This document shows positions 19,384 to 27,185 of a stretch of DNA of 64,000 bases, in pieces. The notes under the pieces were generated by a model. That model did not search any database and was not told the DNA's origin. It saw only the letters and a program-made list of their open reading frames with translations. Made by a program: the position numbers and the translations under genes. The stretch lies in assembly GCA_016178785.1 (NCBI GenBank), contig JACOSO010000016.1, forward strand, positions 1 through 64,000. Direction: 5' to 3'. This DNA comes from Bacteroidota bacterium (GTDB lineage: Bacteria > Bacteroidota > Bacteroidia > Cytophagales > Cyclobacteriaceae). Positions within the stretch are counted from its first letter, which is position 1. Every line of letters starts with the position of its first letter.

Positions 19384-20439
19384 TCATAAATCATTTCTTC
19401 TGCTCCCTGAAATTTCCAAAATCAAATCAGCTCCATAAGCCATGGACGGAGTTTGAAACCCGGTTTTTAAATTTCCTGAAATAATTTTCTGTGCGATTAA
19501 AACGCTTGTCTTTGCAGTGAGTGAGTAACCCTCAATCGTTTCGAGTAAACTTATTTTTTCTTGCTTATCGTCCCAAACCTTGCCCCACAAAAACATTTTT
19601 GAGGCATTGCGTCTTTCTTCATCCGGTCCTGATGGTTTCTTATCAATCTGCTTAATCAGATAGTCTTTAACCAAACGCATTCGCAACAACCAATTGAGGT
19701 ATCGGCTTATTTTTACTTGCTTGATTAAATTCTGATCCGCACCTCGAAACACTTCGATATTTCCAATCCCAGTACTGTAAAAAGCTGTTGACACATCGCC
19801 CCATGGAATTCGTATTGAAGGCAACTGAAACGGGCCATAATTTATTTTCGTAATACCCTCGTGAAGAGCGACAGGTATTATTTTCCCGTTTTTGCGAATA
19901 GCGCCACCGAGTCCCAAACCTTCCACCATTGTTTTTGATGTGCCACGCGAAAGTCCGCCTTTGCTAGAAGCAAACGCCAACTGTAAATGGGTAGCCGATG
20001 GCAATCTGTTTTTCAGATGCATTGCCAGGCAATCAGATGGAACAACATCGAAACCTACGCCAGGCATTAATGTGATGCCAGCAGTTTTAGCCCGGGCATC
20101 AAGACTTGCCATTGTTTCGAAGACAGGAATTTCACCGGTGATGTCTGTGTAATGAGTTTTGGTTTTGAGGCAAGCCTCGGCCATTGCCAAGGCCGTAAAT
20201 TGAAAAGGACCAGCGGCATGAATAACCATTGAGCTTCGGTCCAAGAGCCTGCATAGACTTGTTGAATCACTAATATCTACCGGCTCAAACGGAAATCCGG
20301 TAAGAGAACTTTGCTTTTGCAACTCATGAGCATTTCTTCCGGAAAGAATTACATCAACCCCTTTTACCTTACACTCCTCTACAATCAATTGCCCTGTGTA
20401 ACCATAAGAGCCATAAACAATGACCGGAGATGAGGGCAT
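19384..20439 (-). CDS. Saccharopine-dehydrogenase-like NAD(P)-binding oxidoreductase
   Basis: A 351-residue protein starting with a Rossmann nucleotide-binding motif VIVYGSYGYTGQLIVEEC and a second motif ILSGRN, as in the saccharopine dehydrogenase/trans-acting enoyl reductase family. The segment PGVGFDVVPSDCLAMHL is also typical of that family. The catalytic reaction is unknown: most bacterial members are uncharacterised. It is four nt from the small membrane-protein gene upstream on the same strand (20444-20860), so the two form an operon. It is convergent with the glycogen synthase. The gene is intact. Confidence 0.8.
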   Translation of the reverse strand: MPSSPVIVYGSYGYTGQLIVEECKVKGVDVILSGRNAHELQKQSSLTGFPFEPVDISDSTSLCRLLDRSSMVIHAAGPFQFTALAMAEACLKTKTHYTDITGEIPVFETMASLDARAKTAGITLMPGVGFDVVPSDCLAMHLKNRLPSATHLQLAFASSKGGLSRGTSKTMVEGLGLGGAIRKNGKIIPVALHEGITKINYGPFQLPSIRIPWGDVSTAFYSTGIGNIEVFRGADQNLIKQVKISRYLNWLLRMRLVKDYLIKQIDKKPSGPDEERRNASKMFLWGKVWDDKQEKISLLETIEGYSLTAKTSVLIAQKIISGNLKTGFQTPSMAYGADLILEISGSRRNDL

Positions 20440-20443
20440 GATA

Positions 20444-20860
20444 TTATTTTAATCGCTCGATCCCTACAACGAAATATTTAGTGTCACCACGCCATGGAAA
20501 TGCAGAAAAACGTCTTACGAATTTCAGATTCACGCGTTCGCCACTCAGGGCAACTTGCTCGAGTTCCTTTATCACTTCGGTTTGATTGCTCTCCACAGAA
20601 AAATCAAAAGATTCGGCAATCGGACTTGTCCCTTTGAGAGCGCCAAAAGTTTCAAGGTTCAATTTCCCTTCATAAGTTTTGAAAACGAATCCTTTTTGGG
20701 TGATGCGCAAAACTTTGCCCGCCATCACACCACGTTCATAAACTCCCCAATATAAAAATGAAAGCAGTGCAATGCCGAGTACAACGATTAAGATAATAGC
20801 ACGTTTGACAATTTTTTTTGTAGTTTGAGCCACTCGGCTAATCATGCTTTCATTTTCCAT
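20444..20860 (-). CDS. Small membrane protein of unknown function
   Basis: A 138-residue protein with one transmembrane helix near the N-terminus (about 20-41, AIILIVVLGIALLSFLYWGV). The extracytoplasmic domain of about 95 residues has a beta-rich sequence (VLRITQKGFVFKTYEGKLNL). Close relatives are frequent in Bacteroidota, often misnamed 6-phosphogluconate dehydrogenase; nothing in this sequence supports that activity. It is the first gene of a two-gene unit with the oxidoreductase at 19384-20439. Confidence 0.7.
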   Translation of the reverse strand: MENESMISRVAQTTKKIVKRAIILIVVLGIALLSFLYWGVYERGVMAGKVLRITQKGFVFKTYEGKLNLETFGALKGTSPIAESFDFSVESNQTEVIKELEQVALSGERVNLKFVRRFSAFPWRGDTKYFVVGIERLK

Positions 20861-20999
20861 AGGAGTGCTAATTTGATGAAGATGAATGAAAGTTAGCTCT
20901 TCGTCTCAACTTAACATAGAATTAAATCACGATGGCAACATTATGTAATTAGCCGATGAAGAATTTAATTTGCCAATTGTCTCAATCAATCATTGAACA

Positions 21000-21554
21000 T
21001 TAAACTGTCATGATCTCGGCTTCTTTCTTCTTCATCAAGCCATCGATCTTAAGTATAAAATCATCTGTGAGTTTTTGTACGGTCTCTTCCGCATTTTTAA
21101 TGTCGTCTTCCGATGCTCCTTTGATTTTCTTAAGGGCTTCATTTGTTTCTTTACGAATGCTGCGCACGCTTACTTTGCCATGTTCACATTCCTGGGCTAC
21201 TTGTTTCACCAATTGTTTTCTGCGCTCTTCGGTGAGCATAGGGATATTGATAATCACCTGCTGTCCGTCATTCTGAGGTGTTAGACCAATGTTCGCAGCC
21301 ATGATTGCCTTCTCGATTTCCTGGATCAGATTTTTTTCCCAGGGCTTAATGAAAATGCTTCGGGCATCCGGGGTAGTCATAGACGAAACCTGATTAAGCG
21401 GGCTCAATGCTCCATAATAAGATACCATAATCCCATCGAGCATCGAAGGGTTGGCTTTGCCCGCCCGAATTTTGACCAACTCATTCGCCACATGGTTGAT
21501 GGCCTTGTTCATTCGGTCTTTGGCGTCTTCAAGATATAATTCGATTTCTTCCAT
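21000..21554 (-). CDS. frr: Ribosome recycling factor
   Basis: A 184-residue RRF that splits post-termination ribosomes together with EF-G. The three-helix bundle and the conserved segments are present: VRAG-like KIRAGKANPSMLDGI near the N-terminus, LNQVSSMTTPDARSIFIKPWEK, and VSVRSIRKETNEALKK. Length is normal for the family. It follows pyrH on the same strand with a 77-nt gap, the widely conserved pyrH-frr pair. The gap contains AT-rich TTTTCAAATT repeats. Confidence 0.98.
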   Translation of the reverse strand: MEEIELYLEDAKDRMNKAINHVANELVKIRAGKANPSMLDGIMVSYYGALSPLNQVSSMTTPDARSIFIKPWEKNLIQEIEKAIMAANIGLTPQNDGQQVIINIPMLTEERRKQLVKQVAQECEHGKVSVRSIRKETNEALKKIKGASEDDIKNAEETVQKLTDDFILKIDGLMKKKEAEIMTV

Positions 21555-21584
21555 AATAGTATTGAGTAAAGAGTAAATAGTCCT

Positions 21585-21640
21585 GAGTTATTGACCCAAT
21601 TTTCAAATCGTCAAATTAAGGAATTTTCAAATTAACTAAT
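21585..21640. repeat. TTTTCAAATT-type repeats between pyrH and frr
   Basis: Copies of ATTTTCAAAT, CGTCAAATTA and AATTTTCAAATT fill the pyrH-frr gap and extend slightly into the last pyrH codons. They resemble the AT-rich family C repeats elsewhere in the window. Confidence 0.45.
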
Positions 21641-22336
21641 CAACGTACCGGCTTCTTCACCTTTGGCAATGCGCAGCAGGTTTCCTTTTTTGTTCATATC
21701 AAAAACAATAATCGGGAGTTTGTTTTCCATGCACAATGTAAATGCTGTCATGTCCATGATGTTCAGGTTCTTTTCGTAGGCTTCCTGAAATGACAATGTA
21801 GAATAACGGACAGCATCTTTAAATTTGAGCGGGTCTTTGGTGTATACGCCATCCACTCTTGTTCCTTTCAAAACCACCTCCGCCTGAACTTCAATTGCAC
21901 GTAAGCTTGCAGTTGAGTCGGTAGTGAAATAGGGATTACCAATACCTGCCCCAAAAATAACGATCCGCCCTTTTTCTAAGTGACGGATCGCTCTGCGCCT
22001 GATGAACGGCTCACAAACTTGTTCCATTTTAATGCCAGCCATCAGTCGTGTGTAAACACCGTGTCGTTCGAGTGCACTTTGCAGCGCCATCGCATTGATC
22101 ACCGTGGCGAGCATACCCATGTAGTCGCCTTGCACACGGTCAATGCCCAAGGCTTCGGCCTGACCTCCGCGAAAAATATTCCCTCCTCCTATCACTATTG
22201 CCAATTGCACTCCTTGGTCTCTAACGGCTTTTATCTCTTCACAATACTGCTCAAGCACATCAGGGTCGATGTTACTGGCTTTCGAACCCGTCAGTGCCTC
22301 ACCACTGAGCTTTAAAAGAATGCGTTTGTATTTCAT
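21632..22336 (-). CDS. pyrH: Uridylate kinase (UMP kinase)
   Basis: A 234-residue amino-acid-kinase-fold enzyme that phosphorylates UMP to UDP in pyrimidine synthesis. Visible motifs are the N-terminal [12 protein letters not shown], the glycine loop [27 protein letters not shown] and [12 protein letters not shown]. Length matches the bacterial hexameric PyrH. It is upstream of frr on the same strand and downstream of the DUF4293 gene (60-nt gap), so a DUF4293-pyrH-frr transcript is possible. Confidence 0.98.
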   Translation of the reverse strand: MKYKRILLKLSGEALTGSKASNIDPDVLEQYCEEIKAVRDQGVQLAIVIGGGNIFRGGQAEALGIDRVQGDYMGMLATVINAMALQSALERHGVYTRLMAGIKMEQVCEPFIRRRAIRHLEKGRIVIFGAGIGNPYFTTDSTASLRAIEVQAEVVLKGTRVDGVYTKDPLKFKDAVRYSTLSFQEAYEKNLNIMDMTAFTLCMENKLPIIVFDMNKKGNLLRIAKGEEAGTLIS

Positions 22337-22395
22337 TTCACTTTATTTCAGCAAATATGAATGGGATTTTCAGGTTTTGCAAAATCTGATCAATC

Positions 22396-22860
22396 TTACC
22401 TCAACCTCTCCGAGTCCTTCACCAGCTTTTCGTCTTTTCTGATAAACCGATTGGCAATGGCATTGAGTAGCATGGCAGCAAACGGAAGATAAAGAGCAAA
22501 GCCAAAATTGCCAGGAGCTTGAACAGTCTTTTGAAGTGTAAGCGAAAAATAGACAGCAGCAAACCCGCAGCCCGCCATGAGTAGCGAATTGAGAGCGCCC
22601 ATTTTCATTTGCGCCAATCGATTTTCAAATCTTTGAATTTCAATGAAAGCAAGAGTGGCTGCCGCCAAGGCCAGAATAGCAATAGCACTGTACGGAAAAT
22701 AAATTTCACTTGTGGATTCGCCCAATTGCGCCCGGTAATACAATGGATACAAGGTGAGCCGTGTCGTTTCCGTTTTCACTTCCCACACCGGAAAAAAAAT
22801 CATAGCCACTAAGCAGGCGATGGCTACCGCCAGAAATATCGTTTGAACTCTTTGCCACAT
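22396..22860 (-). CDS. DUF4293-type four-helix membrane protein
   Basis: A 154-residue integral membrane protein beginning MWQRVQTIFLAVAIA, with four predicted transmembrane helices (about 5-22, 52-70, 82-105 and 115-135). The N-terminal sequence and length fit the Bacteroidota-specific DUF4293 family, whose role is unknown. It lies upstream of pyrH-frr on the same strand and is divergent from the thiolase, with a 60-nt intergenic region that must hold both promoters. Confidence 0.75.
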   Translation of the reverse strand: MWQRVQTIFLAVAIACLVAMIFFPVWEVKTETTRLTLYPLYYRAQLGESTSEIYFPYSAIAILALAAATLAFIEIQRFENRLAQMKMGALNSLLMAGCGFAAVYFSLTLQKTVQAPGNFGFALYLPFAAMLLNAIANRFIRKDEKLVKDSERLR

Positions 22861-22920
22861 AAAGGGGTTGGTTTAACTTGCAATCCGGCAAAAATAACCA
22901 TTCGATAATTAATACAACTC

Positions 22921-24114
22921 ATGCAAACTGCTTATATCGTTGACATCCTTCGAACGCCCATTGGAAAATATGCCGGCTCGCTTGCTTCGGTCAGGCCCGA
23001 TGACCTTGCCGCTCTCGTAATCAAAAAACTATTGGAGCGAAACCCATCGGTTGATCCAAATCAAATTGAAGATGTTGTTTTTGGTGCAGCCAATCAGGCG
23101 GGTGAGGACAATCGCAATGTGGCGCGCATGGCTGGATTGCTTGCGGGATTACCGACAACAGTAGGTGGTGTAACTGTAAACCGTTTGTGTGCATCTGGTT
23201 TGCAGGCCATTATGGATGCATCTCGTGGTGTGCTTCATGGCGATGGACAATTATATATTGCTGGCGGTGTAGAGAGCATGACACGAGCTCCGTTTGTAAT
23301 GGCAAAAAGTGATGAACCATTTTCGCGTAAAGCAGAAGTTTTTGATACTACCATTGGGTGGCGTTTTACCAATTCAAAGCTTGCCAAACTATACCATCCG
23401 TTCAGTATGGGTGAAACAGCCGAGAATGTGGCCGACAAATGGAAGGTGAACCGGGAAGATCAGGACAAATTTGCTTTTGCTTCGCAGCAGAAATATTTTC
23501 AAGCCCAAGCCGTAGGAAAATTCAAAGAAGAGTTGGTTGCTGTTCCTGTTTCAAAGGGAAAAGAGAATCTCATTTTTGATAAAGACGAATATCCCCGTGA
23601 AACATCTCTGGAAAAACTGGCAGCACTCAAACCTGCTTTCAAAGAAGGAGGAAGCGTGACGGCCGGAAATTCTTCAGGCATTAATGATGGTGCAGCGGCA
23701 AGCCTTATCGCGAGTGAGGAATTTGTAAAGAAGAATAATCTCAAACCGTTGGCTCGAGTTGTGTCAGTGGCAATTGCAGGTGTTGATCCCGCTTACATGG
23801 GTGTAGGTCCGGTGCCCGCAACTCAAAAAGCATTGCAACGAGCGGATTTGAAAATTTCTGATCTTGGCCTGGTAGAGTTGAATGAAGCTTTTGCTTCCCA
23901 ATCCATTGCATGCATGCGCGACCTTGGGCTTGATTCTTCCATTGTTAATGTTAATGGAGGGTCTATCGCTATCGGTCATCCTCTTGGTTGCAGTGGGGTT
24001 CGCATCAGCGCAACGTTGATTCATGAAATGAAAAAAAGAAAAGTAAAATACGGATTAGCGACCATGTGTATTGGCGTAGGGCAAGGTGCAGCGGTGATTT
24101 ATGAAAATGTTTGA
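22921..24114 (+). CDS. Acetyl-CoA C-acyltransferase (thiolase), PcaF/PaaJ-like
   Basis: A 397-residue degradative-type thiolase. The nucleophilic Cys is in [16 protein letters not shown]; the C-terminal pair is [17 protein letters not shown] (His) and CIGVGQGAA (Cys). The segments [17 protein letters not shown] and [13 protein letters not shown] and DTTIGWRF resemble 3-oxoadipyl-CoA thiolases (PcaF/PaaJ) more than the fatty-acid FadA type. It cleaves a 3-oxoacyl-CoA with free CoA. No other fatty-acid or aromatic ring-cleavage gene adjoins it except the kynurenine cluster that follows after a 108-nt repeat-rich gap. The substrate assignment is from resemblance only. Confidence 0.9.
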   Translation: MQTAYIVDILRTPIGKYAGSLASVRPDDLAALVIKKLLERNPSVDPNQIEDVVFGAANQAGEDNRNVARMAGLLAGLPTTVGGVTVNRLCASGLQAIMDASRGVLHGDGQLYIAGGVESMTRAPFVMAKSDEPFSRKAEVFDTTIGWRFTNSKLAKLYHPFSMGETAENVADKWKVNREDQDKFAFASQQKYFQAQAVGKFKEELVAVPVSKGKENLIFDKDEYPRETSLEKLAALKPAFKEGGSVTAGNSSGINDGAAASLIASEEFVKKNNLKPLARVVSVAIAGVDPAYMGVGPVPATQKALQRADLKISDLGLVELNEAFASQSIACMRDLGLDSSIVNVNGGSIAIGHPLGCSGVRISATLIHEMKKRKVKYGLATMCIGVGQGAAVIYENV

Positions 24115-24119
24115 TGAAA

Positions 24120-24187
24120 AGTCAGCAATAGGCAATCTCCAGTCGGCAGCTTGTATCCGCCAACTGCCTCCTTGCCTACTGCCTACT
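24120..24187. repeat. Family A repeats (GGCAGT/CTGCCTACTG units) before haaO
   Basis: The gap between the thiolase and haaO holds AATAGGCAATCT, CAGTCGGCAG, CCAACTGCCTCC and TTGCCTACTGCCTACTT. This is the same family as at 9349-9380 and 36287-36357. Its right end supplies the TTG of a putative haaO promoter. Confidence 0.65.
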
Positions 24188-24202
24188 TCTAACCTAACTT
24201 TG
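24172..24202 (+). promoter_or_regulatory. Bacteroidota-type promoter for haaO
   Basis: A TTG at 24172-24174 and TAACTTTG at 24195-24202 match the Bacteroidota -33 (TTG) and -7 (TAnnTTTG) elements with a 20-nt spacer. The haaO ATG follows 20 nt later. The -33 element lies inside a family A repeat. Confidence 0.6.
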
Positions 24203-24222
24203 TAGGTATACACAAATAAAGA

Positions 24223-24753
24223 ATGGCTATTCGCAAACCTTTTAATCTCAATCAATGGATTGCCGACAACCGCGATCTGTTGAAACCGCCTGTCGGAAAT
24301 AAAAATCTTTATGCTGATGCAGGCGACTACATTGTGATGATCGTGGGTGGTCCAAATGCACGAAAAGATTATCACTTCAACCAGACCGAAGAATTGTTTT
24401 ACCAATTGCAAGGCAACATCAACGTGCGAATTCAGGAAGACGGAAAGGCAGTTGACATTCCCATCAAAGAAGGCGACATGTTTCTACTCCCTGCAAATAC
24501 TCCCCATCGACCTGAACGCCCGGCAAATACTGTTGGGCTTGTGATTGAATGTAAGCGCTCGGCAAACACGTACCAGGATGGACTGATTTGGTTTTGCGAT
24601 AATTGCAACAACATACTCCACGAATACCGCTTTCACCTCGACAACATCGAAAAAGATTTTCTTCCACGCTTCCGCGAATTTTACGGATCGAGAGAATTGC
24701 GCACATGCAAAAAGTGCGGCACTGTAATGGAAACCGATGCGAGGTTTGTTTGA
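24223..24753 (+). CDS. haaO: 3-hydroxyanthranilate 3,4-dioxygenase
   Basis: A 176-residue cupin dioxygenase that opens 3-hydroxyanthranilate to the precursor of quinolinate. The iron ligands lie in RKDYHFNQTEELFYQLQG (His and Glu) and NTPHRPERP (His). The C-terminus has the rubredoxin-like site of bacterial members with two CxxC pairs (CDNC and CKKC). It heads the kynurenine cluster with kynU and kmo downstream. With these it would convert kynurenine to quinolinate, either for NAD synthesis or tryptophan breakdown. The upstream enzymes (tryptophan dioxygenase, formamidase) are not in the window. Confidence 0.96.
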   Translation: MAIRKPFNLNQWIADNRDLLKPPVGNKNLYADAGDYIVMIVGGPNARKDYHFNQTEELFYQLQGNINVRIQEDGKAVDIPIKEGDMFLLPANTPHRPERPANTVGLVIECKRSANTYQDGLIWFCDNCNNILHEYRFHLDNIEKDFLPRFREFYGSRELRTCKKCGTVMETDARFV

Positions 24754-24773
24754 AAATTTGGTAAATTGAAAAC

Positions 24774-25004
24774 ATGAGTGAATTGATTGTAAATATCAGC
24801 CCCACTATTAAGAAAAAATACAGAATAAGCGGCAACCGGATTAATTTTAATGAGCTGGAGGAAAAAATTAGGCTGGCTAATGCCCGCGATCGCCTTGATC
24901 GTGTTGTTAAAATCGCGAAAGAGACAGGCCTTTCAAAAATGACCAACAAGGAAATTAATCAAATTATAAAAAGAGTAAGGGAAAATGCACGTAGTAGTCG
25001 TTGA
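24774..25004 (+). CDS. Putative antitoxin partner of the PIN toxin
   Basis: A 76-residue basic protein with a helical C-terminus (ETGLSKMTNKEINQIIKRVR). It overlaps the start of the PIN-domain gene by 20 nt, the usual layout of an antitoxin-toxin pair in which the antitoxin comes first. I do not recognise a named antitoxin family, so the call rests on size, charge and position. It lies inside the kynurenine cluster, 20 nt after haaO. Confidence 0.65.
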   Translation: MSELIVNISPTIKKKYRISGNRINFNELEEKIRLANARDRLDRVVKIAKETGLSKMTNKEINQIIKRVRENARSSR

Positions 25005-25401
25005 TACCAATATCATTATATCAACGCTGCTTGGAAAAAGTTACCCGTATCTGATCACGCGAGAGCTTATCCTCAAAAAAAGAATATTATGCATCGTGTC
25101 TGATGAGGTGACTAATGAATACCATAAAGTAATTTCTTACGAAAAATTCCGCTCAATTCCGAAATTCAAGGAAGAATCGATTGAATTAATCGATGATATC
25201 CAGTCGGTTGCAGTTAATGTTCGGGCTCGAAAGAACTTTAGCGTCTTGAAAGACAAAGACGATAATAAATTCCTAGACTTAGCTTATGCGTCCAATGCTG
25301 ACTTTCTGATCACGGGCAACACGAAACATTTCCCTTTTGGCAAATTCGAAAATACGGAAATCATATCTCCTCAAAAATACTGGACCACTTATTGGAAATG
25401 A
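24985..25401 (+). CDS. PIN-domain toxin-like ribonuclease
   Basis: A 138-residue PIN-domain protein with the acidic metal-binding residues in VVVDTNIIIS, SDEVTNEYHKV and DKDDNKFLDLAYASNADFLITGN. Proteins of this subfamily are annotated as putative toxin-antitoxin toxins that cleave RNA. The partner gene overlaps it upstream. The pair interrupts an otherwise metabolic gene order (haaO, ogt, kynU, kmo). It has no flanking direct repeat or mobility gene that I can see. The toxic activity is inferred. Confidence 0.8.
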   Translation: MHVVVVDTNIIISTLLGKSYPYLITRELILKKRILCIVSDEVTNEYHKVISYEKFRSIPKFKEESIELIDDIQSVAVNVRARKNFSVLKDKDDNKFLDLAYASNADFLITGNTKHFPFGKFENTEIISPQKYWTTYWK

Positions 25402-25407
25402 TTTTAA

Positions 25408-25884
25408 ATGAAAGGGCTTGCTTATTATTTATCACCAGTCGGAGAATTGTTAATCAAATCTGAAAACGAAAAGATAATCACACTTGCCTTTCTGAAAGAT
25501 TCGAAGCAAGAAGAAATTCTCTCACCCGTTATTGAACAATGTAAATCAGAGTTGGAAGAATACTTTTCTGGTCATAGAAAATTCTTTTCTTTCGAAATGG
25601 ATCTTTGGGGCACCGACTTCCAGATAAAAGTCTGGAATGAATTAGTAAACATCCCCTTTGGAAAAACTATTTCTTACGAAGCGCTCGCCATTCGCGTTGG
25701 CAACATTAAATCTATTCGTGCAGTTGGTCTTGCCAATGGTCAGAACCCTATCGCCATTGTTGTGCCCTGCCATCGCGTGATCGGGAAGGGTGGCGAGTTG
25801 GTTGGCTATGGTGGCGGGCTTGACAAAAAAATCTGGCTGCTCCAACACGAGGGCGCCATGCAAAAACAGCTTTCAATATTTTAA
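25408..25884 (+). CDS. ogt: Methylated-DNA--protein-cysteine methyltransferase
   Basis: A 158-residue suicide DNA-repair protein that removes O6-alkyl groups from guanine. The acceptor Cys is in IVVPCHRVIG. The helix-turn-helix part ISYEALAIRVGN and the arginine finger region SIRAVGLANGQNP are present, as is the downstream GYGGGLDKKIWLLQHE. There is no Ada-type N-terminal domain. It starts 6 nt after the PIN gene and ends 32 nt before kynU, so it sits within the same transcript. Its link to kynurenine metabolism is not obvious. Confidence 0.95.
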   Translation: MKGLAYYLSPVGELLIKSENEKIITLAFLKDSKQEEILSPVIEQCKSELEEYFSGHRKFFSFEMDLWGTDFQIKVWNELVNIPFGKTISYEALAIRVGNIKSIRAVGLANGQNPIAIVVPCHRVIGKGGELVGYGGGLDKKIWLLQHEGAMQKQLSIF

Positions 25885-25916
25885 ATACCTTTGGCATTCA
25901 TGTTCATTCCATACTC

Positions 25917-27185
25917 ATGAAGTTTGAAAACGCTGTATCCTTCGCAAAAAAATTGGATCAACAAGATCCTCTTCGTTCGCATCGATCAAAATTTCTTTTG
26001 CCAAAAATAAATGGAAAAACAGCGATTTATTTTACGGGCAACTCTCTTGGGCTTCAGCCAAAATCAACAAAAAAATTTGTAAACGAAGAGCTGAATGATT
26101 GGGCCACCCTTGGCGTAGAGGGTCATTTTCATTCGAAGCGACCTTGGCTCCATTATCACCGGTTCAGTAAAAAATCATTAGCAAAATTAGTGGGCGCTAA
26201 ACCGAGTGAAGTTGTAGCGATGAATCAACTCACCGTGAATCTCCACTTGATGATGACCTCATTCTATCGACCTACAAAAACTCGTTTCAAGATTTTGACC
26301 GAAGCAGGCGCGTTTTCGTCAGATCAATATGCATTTGAATCTCAAGTGAAATTTCATGGGTTGAATCCCGATGAAACGATAATCGAATTATCGCCACGCG
26401 AAAGAGAATTTACTTTGCGCACAGAAGACATACTTCGTGCGATCGAAGAAAACAAAAATGAAATCGCTCTCGTCATCTTCGGTGCAGTTCAATATTATAC
26501 GGGGCAATTCTTTGACATTAAAAAAATAGCGGAAGCAGGTCATCAGGCAGGCGCCACTGTTGGTTTCGATCTCGCTCACGCCATTGGCAATGTGCCTATG
26601 CAACTTCACACAGATAAAGTAGACTTTGCGGTATGGTGTGGATACAAATACCTGAACTCCGGAGCTGGCGGGATGGCGGGCGTATTTGTTCATGAAAAAC
26701 ACGCTCAAAGTTTTGAGCTTCCTCGATTTGCCGGCTGGTGGGGGCACAACCAGAAAGAGCGCTTCCAAATGAAAAAAGGGTTCAAGCCTTCTGCTGGTGC
26801 AGATGGGTGGCAGCTCTCCAATTTTCCAGTATTGTCAGGGGCAGCACAATTGGCTTCTCTCGAAATATTTGATCAAGTTGGAATGCCTGCCCTTCGTAAA
26901 AAGAGTCTGCTCCTCACAGGCTACCTTGAATTCCTTTTAAAATCGATCGATCACTTTGAAGATTATTTCTCGATCATCACTCCATCCGATAAAAATCAAA
27001 GGGGTTGTCAACTTTCATTGCTGATGAAAATAAATGGCAAGAAAACTTTTGATCGAATTACGAAAGCAGGTGTGATTGCCGACTGGCGTGAGCCGGATGT
27101 GATTCGCGTTGCTCCAGTACCATTGTACAATACTTTTGAAGAAGTTTTTTTGTTCGCTCAGATTTTTGCCAATGCCATTCGATAA
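25917..27185 (+). CDS. kynU: Kynureninase
   Basis: A 422-residue PLP enzyme that cleaves (3-hydroxy)kynurenine to (3-hydroxy)anthranilate and alanine. The PLP lysine is in WCGYKYLNSG, with the phosphate and Asp region GATVGFDLAHAIGNVP upstream. Also visible are YFTGNSLGLQP near the N-terminus and RFAGWWGHNQKERF. Length is normal. It overlaps the kmo start by 14 nt, so the two are translationally coupled, and works upstream of haaO in the same pathway. Confidence 0.96.
   Translation: MKFENAVSFAKKLDQQDPLRSHRSKFLLPKINGKTAIYFTGNSLGLQPKSTKKFVNEELNDWATLGVEGHFHSKRPWLHYHRFSKKSLAKLVGAKPSEVVAMNQLTVNLHLMMTSFYRPTKTRFKILTEAGAFSSDQYAFESQVKFHGLNPDETIIELSPREREFTLRTEDILRAIEENKNEIALVIFGAVQYYTGQFFDIKKIAEAGHQAGATVGFDLAHAIGNVPMQLHTDKVDFAVWCGYKYLNSGAGGMAGVFVHEKHAQSFELPRFAGWWGHNQKERFQMKKGFKPSAGADGWQLSNFPVLSGAAQLASLEIFDQVGMPALRKKSLLLTGYLEFLLKSIDHFEDYFSIITPSDKNQRGCQLSLLMKINGKKTFDRITKAGVIADWREPDVIRVAPVPLYNTFEEVFLFAQIFANAIR

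Noticed and set aside
24774-25401. Mobile island within the kynurenine cluster
   Set aside because: No integrase, transposase, tRNA target or flanking direct repeat is visible, and base composition looks like that of the neighbours.
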